Part shown: piece after piece, positions 43,646 through 50,075 of the stretch
How positions within the stretch are numbered: the stretch's first letter is position 1
How the letters are laid out: each line of letters begins with the position of its first letter
Assembly: GCF_023822045.1 (NCBI RefSeq)
Contig: NZ_CP084712.1
Coordinates: 496,001-560,000, forward strand
Direction: 5' to 3'
From: Sphingopyxis sp. USTB-05
GTDB taxonomy: Bacteria > Pseudomonadota > Alphaproteobacteria > Sphingomonadales > Sphingomonadaceae
Length of the DNA stretch: 64,000 nt
Program-made: the position numbers and the translations under genes
Notes under the pieces: generated by a model
The model's database searches: none
Told to the model about the DNA's origin: nothing
The model's input: the letters and a program-made list of their open reading frames with translations, nothing else

Positions 43646-43719
43646 GTCATTGCGAGCGAAGCGAAGCAATCCAGAGTGCGCGTAACCGCTCTGGATTGCT
43701 TCGCTTCGCTCGCAATGAC
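43646..43719. repeat. perfect 31-bp inverted repeat, ATTGCGAG type
   Basis: Arms 43646-43676 and 43689-43719 are exact complements around a 12-base loop (GTCATTGCGAGCGAAGCGAA... and reverse). It lies between two genes of the same strand, so in RNA it would form a very stable hairpin between the oxidase and kinase reading frames. A diverged copy lies at 34676. Confidence 0.9.
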
Positions 43720-43726
43720 GACGCAT

Positions 43727-45130
43727 TTACACATCGGGTATCAGATTCCCCGGATTCATAATTCCCACGGGATCGAGAGCCTGCTTCAATCGCCGCAGCA
43801 ACGCCACGCCATTCTCGCCCAGATCATGGTGCAGATACGGCTTGCGAAGCCGCCCCGCGCCATGATGGTGCGCGACCCCGCCGCCATGTTTCGCGGTCGC
43901 TTCCATGATCTCGCGCCAGCCGGCGAAATAGGCGGGCTCCATCTGCGCGCTGTCCTCGAACGTTGCGGCAAAGCTGAAATAGAGGTTGATTCCCGATCGA
44001 TAGACATGGCTGCTGTGCGCCGACGCGTTGATCACGCCAGGAATTTCATTCAGCGCCGCGATGCTCGCATCATAAATTGCGCCAATTTCGCTCCAGCGCC
44101 CCGAAATCTCGACCGTGTCGGCGACATAGCCGCGCTCGAACATGTCGCGCCAACTCGGCACATGGTTGCGCTTTTCGATCCACTGCTTCGCCGCCATCGG
44201 ATCGCCCGCTTCGAGCCCCGCGCCCGCGCAAATCTCGTGCATCGCCGCCAGTTCGGCGTCGACACGCGCTTTCGGTCCCTCATGCACCATCAACAGCATC
44301 GCCTTGCCGTCACGTTCATAGTCGCGGAACAATCGCCGCACTTCGCGCCCGTCATATTGGCGCATCACCGGCGGGCGCCAGTCGGCTCGGACGATCTGCC
44401 GCTGCGCTTCGAACCCGGCGCGCATGTCGTTTGCATAGAAGATGCTGTAATCGCGGTGCGGCGCCTTGGCGCGCAGCGAGAAGGTCACCCCGGTGATGAC
44501 ACCCATCGTGCCTTCGGCGCCCATCAGCAGATGGCGCAGGTCCGGCCCTGCCGCGGCGCGCACCGCCTTGCCCAGCGTCACCAGCTCGCCATTCGGCAGC
44601 ACCGCCTCGATCGAATGGATGATATCCTCGATATTGCCATAAGCCGTCGAAAATTGCCCCGACGCGCGCGTCGCGACCCAGCCGCCGACGCTGCTGATCG
44701 CGATCGACTGCGGCCAGTGGCCGATCGTCAACCCATGCGCCGCGACCGCCTCTTCGGCCTCCATGCCGTTGAGCCCCGCATCGAAGCTCGCGAGCAGATC
44801 GTCGCTGTCGATATAGCGCACGCGCTTCATGCCGCTCATGTCGAGCAGGATCGCTTGTGGAGTCGGTTCGATCCCGCCGCAAACCCCGCTACCCAGGCCG
44901 AACGGGATCAGCGGCACGCGCTTCTCCGCGGCGAGCTTCACGATCTTTTGCACATCGTCGACCGACTGCGGCCGCACGACGCAACCCGGCGCGGCGACGG
45001 CTTCGCCGCGCCAATCGCGCAGATGCTTGACCGCCCATTGGTCGTAGCGCCGTGTGTTCAGCGTATCGGCATCGCTCGCGACGCGGTCGGCGCCGATCGC
45101 GCTGGCCAGAGCTTCGGTTATCGAACGCAT
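43727..45130 (-). CDS. FAD-binding oxidase, AGPS-like
   Basis: A flavoprotein of 467 residues in the FAD-linked oxidase (type 4) family. ATG 45130 follows the GlpD stop, with GGGAGAG as ribosome site; an upstream in-frame start at 45160 is less likely. The FAD pyrophosphate loop is FGLGSGVCGG, followed by SIAISSVGGWVATRASGQFS and HLLMGAEGTMGVIT. The C-terminal GVAHHHGAGRLRKPYL carries the histidine cluster typical of alkyl-dihydroxyacetone-phosphate synthase, and the protein ends DPVGIMNPGNLI. It lies between glycerol-3-phosphate dehydrogenase and a glycerol-type kinase, so a glycerol ether, glycerol-derived acid or hydroxy acid is a reasonable substrate. The reaction is not assigned. Confidence 0.85.
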   Translation of the reverse strand: MRSITEALASAIGADRVASDADTLNTRRYDQWAVKHLRDWRGEAVAAPGCVVRPQSVDDVQKIVKLAAEKRVPLIPFGLGSGVCGGIEPTPQAILLDMSGMKRVRYIDSDDLLASFDAGLNGMEAEEAVAAHGLTIGHWPQSIAISSVGGWVATRASGQFSTAYGNIEDIIHSIEAVLPNGELVTLGKAVRAAAGPDLRHLLMGAEGTMGVITGVTFSLRAKAPHRDYSIFYANDMRAGFEAQRQIVRADWRPPVMRQYDGREVRRLFRDYERDGKAMLLMVHEGPKARVDAELAAMHEICAGAGLEAGDPMAAKQWIEKRNHVPSWRDMFERGYVADTVEISGRWSEIGAIYDASIAALNEIPGVINASAHSSHVYRSGINLYFSFAATFEDSAQMEPAYFAGWREIMEATAKHGGGVAHHHGAGRLRKPYLHHDLGENGVALLRRLKQALDPVGIMNPGNLIPDV

Positions 45131-45131
45131 T

Positions 45132-46685
45132 TCACTCTCCCAAAAGCCTGCGGCTCGCATCGTTGATGGCTCGGCAATGCGCGATTTGCGCTGCCGTCAT
45201 CGCGTCATCCCAGCCAAGCAGCGCACCCATCGCCTCGGCGGCGGGCGCAAGCGCCGCAAGACCCGCACCCTCATCAAACCACGCCCGCGCGCTGCGGCGC
45301 ACCCAATAATCCTCGAGCGTCGCCGCGCCCTCATGCGTGACCGCGCGCCTCGCCTCGGCCGCGACATCGCCGCCCGCGATGACGATTTCGTTCGCCTCGT
45401 CGCCATAGAGCCCGGCCAACCGTTCGGCGGCGAGCGGATCGAGCCCGTCCAGCCTTGCTGTGCGCGACCCGCCGGGCAGCGGCGCATCGGCGGTCGCACA
45501 GTCCTGCGCGGTCTGGCCCAACCGTTCGACCGCCAGATCGACGACGCGCTCGGCCATCGCGCGATAGGCGCTGAGTTTCCCGCCCGCGATCGAGATCATC
45601 CCGCTCGGCGAGGTCCAGATCTCGTCCTTGCGCGACACCTCGTTCGCCTTCTTCCCCGGCTGCGCGATCAACGGGCGAACCCCCGACCATAGCGACACGA
45701 TTTCGGCATCGCGGATCGGATCGATGGTCAGCGCCGCCTCGGTTGCGCGCAGCAGATAGTCGATGTCCTCGCGCGTCGGCGCGGGCCAGTAATCGGCGCC
45801 ATCATGAAACACATCGGTCGTGCCGATATAGGTGAAGGCGCCGCGCGGCACCGCGAAGATGCTGCGCTTGTCGGGGGCGCGGATGATGGTCGTTGCTTCA
45901 ATCGGCAGGCGCGCGCGCGGCAGCACCAGATGGATACCGCGGCTCATCGACATGCGCGTATCGCTTTCGCCCGCTTCGAGCCCGCGCACCGCATCGACCC
46001 ATGCGCCCGCGGCATTGACCACCAGCTTCGCCTTGATGCGCGCGCCCAGATTGTCGCCCAGCGTCGAGGTCGCGACCAGCCCGTCGCCGGTCAGGTCCGA
46101 CGCCGCCGCATGGTTGATCACCACCGCCCCGGCGCCCTGCGCGCTGCGGATATTGGCGAGAACCAGCCGCGCATCGTCGGTCAGAAATTCGGGATAAAGC
46201 ACCGCGCCGTTCAGCCGCTCGGTGCGCATCAGCGGCTCGCGCCGCTGCAGTTCGGCGAGTCCGATCACTTCATGCTTCTCGGCCTCGGGAACCCCGCCCA
46301 ATTTCTCGAAGGTCCATAGTCCCGTCCGCAGCTTCGCGGTCATCGCCATGTTCGTCGTCGGGATCAGAAAGGGCGACAGCCGCGTCAGATGCGGCGCGAT
46401 CCGGCGCAATATCTGCCGCTCCGACGCCGCTTCCTTGACCAGCGCAATATCGCCCTGCGCCAGATAGCGCAGCCCGCCATGGATCATCTTCGACGACCGG
46501 CTGCTCGTCCCGCTCGCATAGTCGCGCGCCTCGACCAGCGCGACCGACAGCCCGCGCATCGCGGCATCGCGCGCAATCCCCGCGCCGGTGATCCCGCCGC
46601 CGATCACAGCAAGATCGAAGCTGCGCGATTCCAGCTCGGCAAAGACCTGCGCACGGCGGCGCGCATCGAGCGACATGCTGTTCAT
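45132..46685 (-). CDS. glpD: glycerol-3-phosphate dehydrogenase (aerobic type)
   Basis: A membrane-associated FAD enzyme of 517 residues that oxidises glycerol-3-phosphate to dihydroxyacetone phosphate and feeds quinone. The N-terminal dinucleotide fold is DLAVIGGGITGAGIARDAA, followed by the family signature YASGTSSRSSKMIHGGLRYL. Further motifs are VVNAAGAWVDAV, FAVPRGAFTYIGTTD and SGVRPLI. Length matches GlpD. It is first in a minus-strand set with an AGPS-like oxidase and an FGGY kinase, and divergent from a LysR regulator. Its presence in the sulfoquinovose locus fits disposal of the glycerol released from sulfoquinovosyl-glycerol. Confidence 0.93.
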   Translation of the reverse strand: MNSMSLDARRRAQVFAELESRSFDLAVIGGGITGAGIARDAAMRGLSVALVEARDYASGTSSRSSKMIHGGLRYLAQGDIALVKEAASERQILRRIAPHLTRLSPFLIPTTNMAMTAKLRTGLWTFEKLGGVPEAEKHEVIGLAELQRREPLMRTERLNGAVLYPEFLTDDARLVLANIRSAQGAGAVVINHAAASDLTGDGLVATSTLGDNLGARIKAKLVVNAAGAWVDAVRGLEAGESDTRMSMSRGIHLVLPRARLPIEATTIIRAPDKRSIFAVPRGAFTYIGTTDVFHDGADYWPAPTREDIDYLLRATEAALTIDPIRDAEIVSLWSGVRPLIAQPGKKANEVSRKDEIWTSPSGMISIAGGKLSAYRAMAERVVDLAVERLGQTAQDCATADAPLPGGSRTARLDGLDPLAAERLAGLYGDEANEIVIAGGDVAAEARRAVTHEGAATLEDYWVRRSARAWFDEGAGLAALAPAAEAMGALLGWDDAMTAAQIAHCRAINDASRRLLGE

Positions 46686-46710
46686 GCGCTCACGCTAAGC
46701 GCATCACAGG

Positions 46711-46725
46711 TGCATTGGTATTGCA
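46711..46725. promoter_or_regulatory. possible LysR site between glpD and lysR
   Basis: TGCATTGGTATTGCA, with TGCA ends around a 7-base centre, lies in the 53-base divergent gap between glpD (minus) and the LysR gene (plus). It fits the usual position of an autoregulatory LysR site. Confidence 0.4.
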
Positions 46726-46738
46726 TAATGGGAATGAT

Positions 46739-47668
46739 ATGGTGCGGTCCATGAACCTCCGCCGCCTTCGCCATTTCGACACGCTCTACCGCCTCGCTAG
46801 CTACGCGCGCGCCGCCGACGAACTCGGTCTCACGCAATCGGCGCTCACGCGCTCGATCCAGAAGCTCGAGGAAGAGCTTGGCGCGACCTTGTTCGACCGA
46901 ACGACCCATTATGTCCGCCCGACCAGCGACGCCGACCGCCTGATCCGCTCCGCCCGCGACGTCATCGCCGCGTCGGCGAATCTCGAACAGGAAGCGCGCG
47001 GGCTCGGCCATCCGACCAGCGGCACCGTCGCGGTCGGCAGCGGCCCCTATCCGCTGCAACCTTTGCTCACCGACACGATCGCGCGCTTTGCCGCCGCGCA
47101 CCCCGGCGTCCGCGTCACCGTGACGGGCGGGCCGTCGGAGCAGCTTCTCGAAACGCTCGTCGACCGTCGTCTCGATCTGGTTGTCTGCAACCGCGCTAAG
47201 TTCGCGGCATCCGCCCACGCCGACGAAGTGCTGTGCATCCCATTGCCGCCCGAGCCACTCATGCTCGTCTGCGCGCCCGATCATCCGCTCGCGAAGGGGC
47301 AGGGCGAAAGCGCCGATTTCCCCTGGGCGCTCCCGCGTCCCGCGCCGGGCAGCAATCTCCCGCGCGCGCTGCGCGCCCGCTACGCCGCCGGGCAATTTCC
47401 CGATTATGAGCTCGATTCGACCGCTGCGTGCCTCGACATGGCCAAGAGCGGCCGCGCGATCACTGTCGTCCCGCGCGCGCTCGCCGCCCGCTCGGAACTG
47501 CACCAGATCGCGCTGCCAGCGTCCGAAGTCACGCGCGACGCGATCCACCTCCTCCGCAATCGCAGCCGCAGCGCGCTCGTCGCCGCTTTTGTCGCAGTGC
47601 TGCGCGAGGTCGCTCAGGCCGATACGATCGCGTCGAACAGCGCCGCGTCGGCCGAACCCGCACGGTAG
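46739..47668 (+). CDS. LysR-family regulator (glpD-divergent)
   Basis: A regulator of about 309 residues. ATG 46739 has GGGA upstream; ATG 46751 (MNLRRLRHFDTLY) is an equally good start. The N-terminal winged helix is LRRLRHFDTLYRLASYARAA with the LGLTQSALTRSIQKLEEELG recognition region. An effector domain follows (TVAVGSGPYPLQPLLTD, LMLVCAPDHPLAKG). It is divergent from glpD and convergent with the GH31 gene, which it overlaps by 55 bases at the 3' end. It may control the glycerol branch (glpD, oxidase, kinase). The inducer is unknown. Confidence 0.9.
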   Translation: MVRSMNLRRLRHFDTLYRLASYARAADELGLTQSALTRSIQKLEEELGATLFDRTTHYVRPTSDADRLIRSARDVIAASANLEQEARGLGHPTSGTVAVGSGPYPLQPLLTDTIARFAAAHPGVRVTVTGGPSEQLLETLVDRRLDLVVCNRAKFAASAHADEVLCIPLPPEPLMLVCAPDHPLAKGQGESADFPWALPRPAPGSNLPRALRARYAAGQFPDYELDSTAACLDMAKSGRAITVVPRALAARSELHQIALPASEVTRDAIHLLRNRSRSALVAAFVAVLREVAQADTIASNSAASAEPAR

Positions 47669-49623
47669 AACACCGGCGGCTGCCCGAACGGCGCCGCGAC
47701 CGTCACATCGCTCCCGCCGACATAGCGCCGCCCCGACCAGACATGCACCCAGTCGGCCCCCGCGGGCAGATAAGTCGTCCACTCGCTTTTCCCCGCCGCG
47801 ATCACCGGCGCGACGAGCAGGTCGGGGCCGAGAAGATACGACGTCTGGATCGCATAGGTCTCCGCGTCGTCCTCGAAATGCAGGAACAGCGGCCGCTGCA
47901 CCGGCAACCCCGTCTCCGAAGCCTCCTTCGACAACCGCCGCAGATAAGGCGCCAGATGCGCGTAAATCCGCGTCATCTTTGCGAAATGCGCGAGCAGCTC
48001 GGGATCGTCGTCATATTGCGCATTCTGCCGCGGCCGATTGCCCTCATGCGTCCGCATCATCGACGTGAACGCCGACATTTCGGCCCAGCGCATCGCGAGT
48101 TCGGCATCGCGTGTCGTGTCGAAGAGGCTGGTGTATCCGCCGCAATCGCTATGATGATGCGCATTGCCGAGCATCCCCGCCGACAGCGCTGCACAGATCA
48201 CCGTGCCGATCCCGTCGTGTCGGCCGAAATCGACCGCCTGGTCGCCCGCCCACAGCATCGGGCAATGGCCTTGCACGCCCGTCGCGCCCGACCGCATGAA
48301 AACCATCGTCTCGCCCGTCGCGCCGCGCCCCGCAACGCCCTTGGCATTGACCTCGCCCCAAAGCGCAGGCCAGCGATTGTGCGCGGTCATCCCGCTTTCG
48401 CCATTTGCCAGCCGCACGTCGACGGGCAGATATTCGCCAAAGTCGGCCATCCAGCCCGACAGTCCGAAATCGATCATCTTCTCGCCGATGATCGTATCGG
48501 CGAACCACGCCGCCGCCGCCGGATTGGTGAAGTCGACATGGCCGCAATCGAACTCGCCAAAGTCGATCACATAGGGCTCATCCTTCGTCGGATGCATCAC
48601 CATGAAACCCTGCGCCGCCGCCTCGGCATAGAGCGGGCCGTCGACCGCCAGATAGGGATTCACATAGCCGAGAAAGCGAATGCCGCGCTCTTTCAGCTCG
48701 GCAATCCGCGCGGGCAATTCGGGATAACGCTCGGCATTCCACTGCCAATCCCAGAACAGCCGGTTGCCGAAGCTGGTGATGCGCAGCCCGACCCAATCCT
48801 CGCACCACAGCCCCGATACCGCGACCCCGGCATCCTCATAGATCTTCAATCGCGCAAAGCTGTTGTCGCCATCCTTCAACCCGATGACCGCGCCTTTCAG
48901 CAGCCATTCGGGAAGTGGCGGCTGGCGCCCGAAGCGCTCCGACAGCGCCGACACCAGATCGGCAAAGCGCGGCCGCGCCCATAATTCAACCTGCGCGGGA
49001 ATTTCCCACATTTCGACTTCATGAAAATCGGCGGCGCGAAAATCGAACGCCGCATAGGCAAAGCTGTCGATATGCAGCGCATAGCGCCGCGAACTGACAA
49101 AGGTCGGCTGCGGATAATTGGTGTGCGCATAACTGCCGCCGCCGCCCTTGCGATGCGCCTCGACCTGTTTGAACAAGGGCGATGCCGGATCGCGGCCGAC
49201 GCCGGGTTCGCTCGACCACAAAGGAAAATGCCGCCCGCGCAGGTCGAAATAAGAGAATTGCTCGCCGCCGCCCCACACATGCTCGCCCGCCTCGGCGGCA
49301 ACGCGCAGCCACAATCGGTTGAGCGTCGGGTCGAGCGCCTTCAACGCGATCTTCGCATTGTCGCCTTCGCCCGACAGCGTCGCTTCGAGCAACCAAGGCG
49401 CCCCCGCATTCTCGGCAAAACGCACGACGTCGCCCGCCACTTCGACATGATCGAGCGCGATCCGCTCGATCACCTCTTGGCGCACATCGAAATGGCCCAG
49501 CTTCGAATGAACATGCGGCTCACCGCGCCCGATGAAGAAACAGGGCGCGCCTGCCTTGTGCGAAAGGATCGTCTGCCCGCCGAGGCGAAGCGCAAAACCG
49601 GTGTCGAGCACATCAAGCGCCAT
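47614..49623 (-). CDS. smoI: GH31 sulfoquinovosidase (YihQ/SmoI type)
   Basis: A cytoplasmic glycosidase of 669 residues without a signal peptide, about the size of E. coli YihQ (678). The N-terminal GGGEQFSYFDLRGR is typical of YihQ. The nucleophile Asp394 (GWMADFGEYLP) and acid/base Asp461 (WAGDQAVDF) sit at the spacing of YihQ Asp405/Asp472. The sulfonate pocket residues align as Lys250 (GLKDG), Glu275 (CEDWVG), Arg288 (FGNRLF) and Trp291. This is the K-E-R-W set with the 25/13/3 spacing remembered for the Agrobacterium enzyme, against Q-Q-R-W in E. coli. It should cleave sulfoquinovosyl-glycerol to sulfoquinovose and glycerol. It overlaps the LysR gene end by 55 bases. Confidence 0.92.
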   Translation of the reverse strand: MALDVLDTGFALRLGGQTILSHKAGAPCFFIGRGEPHVHSKLGHFDVRQEVIERIALDHVEVAGDVVRFAENAGAPWLLEATLSGEGDNAKIALKALDPTLNRLWLRVAAEAGEHVWGGGEQFSYFDLRGRHFPLWSSEPGVGRDPASPLFKQVEAHRKGGGGSYAHTNYPQPTFVSSRRYALHIDSFAYAAFDFRAADFHEVEMWEIPAQVELWARPRFADLVSALSERFGRQPPLPEWLLKGAVIGLKDGDNSFARLKIYEDAGVAVSGLWCEDWVGLRITSFGNRLFWDWQWNAERYPELPARIAELKERGIRFLGYVNPYLAVDGPLYAEAAAQGFMVMHPTKDEPYVIDFGEFDCGHVDFTNPAAAAWFADTIIGEKMIDFGLSGWMADFGEYLPVDVRLANGESGMTAHNRWPALWGEVNAKGVAGRGATGETMVFMRSGATGVQGHCPMLWAGDQAVDFGRHDGIGTVICAALSAGMLGNAHHHSDCGGYTSLFDTTRDAELAMRWAEMSAFTSMMRTHEGNRPRQNAQYDDDPELLAHFAKMTRIYAHLAPYLRRLSKEASETGLPVQRPLFLHFEDDAETYAIQTSYLLGPDLLVAPVIAAGKSEWTTYLPAGADWVHVWSGRRYVGGSDVTVAAPFGQPPVFYRAGSADAALFDAIVSA

Positions 49624-49665
49624 GGGGGAGGATCCTTTTTTTTACGCCGCCTATCAACCCCACAT

Positions 49666-49754
49666 GTCGCCCCCGCGAAGGCGGGGGCCGCTCGAAGTCG
49701 AACACAGCGGCCAAGTTTCAAACCAACAACGGCCCCCGCCTTCGCAGGGGCGAC
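49666..49754. repeat. CCCCCGCGAAGGCGGGGGCC inverted pair
   Basis: Two copies face each other: 49666-49690 (GTCGCCCCCGCGAAGGCGGG...) and 49730-49754 (...CCCGCCTTCGCAGGGGCGAC), differing at one or two positions. They are the same unit as the single hairpin at 34597-34621. Confidence 0.75.
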
Positions 49755-49767
49755 CTATTCATTTCGC

Positions 49768-50014
49768 GCGCAGAGACGCAGAGATTTTTGGTTCACGCGG
49801 AGACGCGGAGACGCGGAGGGTTTGGGAATAGAGCGTGGCTCAATTGTCCACCGTCGCGCGCGCCCCTTTCGTCACCCCGGACTTGATCCGGGGTCCCGCT
49901 TTTCACCGTCGCTGAGCGGGATCCCGGATCAAGTCCGGGATGACGAAGAGAAAGAAACTTCTCCGCGTCTCCGCGTCTCCGCGCGAAATTCTTCTCCTCT
50001 GTGCCTCTGCGCTA
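49768..50014. repeat. ACGCGGAG-type inverted repeat, interrupted
   Basis: The left half 49768-49820 (GCGCAGAGACGCAGAG, GTTCACGCGGAGACGCGGAG) and right half 49959-50014 (CTCCGCGTCTCCGCGTCTCC, CTCTGTGCCTCTGCG) are complementary but 138 bases apart. In the copy at 40881 the arms are about 55 bases apart. A different repeat sits in between. Confidence 0.7.
49870..49945. repeat. CCGGACTTGATCCGG-type palindromic element
   Basis: It starts CGTCACCCCGGACTTGATCC and ends GGATCAAGTCCGGGATGACG, with inner AGCGGG pairs. It is the best-preserved of the four copies and is located inside the split ACGCGGAG repeat. Confidence 0.8.
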
Positions 50015-50075
50015 ATATTCTTCATAAAAACCCCCGCCGCCTTGGCTAGCGACCCACGGCGGGGGCAGGGGATGT

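Larger units (their letters stand above)
49624..50075. other. 452-base gap filled with nested repeats
   Basis: No gene was found. It lies between the TBDR and the GH31 gene, both on the minus strand. It holds a CCCCCGCGAAGG-type inverted repeat (49666-49754) and an ACGCGGAG-type repeat split into two halves (49768-49820 and 49959-50014), with a CCGGACTTGATCC-type element (49870-49945) between the halves. Confidence 0.75.

Noticed and set aside
43394..45166. 590-codon open frame on the plus strand
   Set aside because: Antisense to the FAD oxidase and the hairpin region; the translation is Arg/His-rich without domains.
47614..49623. GH31 protein as an ordinary alpha-glucosidase or alpha-xylosidase
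   Set aside because: The Arg288/Trp291 pair, Lys250/Glu275 and the GGGEQFSYFDLRGR stretch fit the sulfoquinovosidase branch better.
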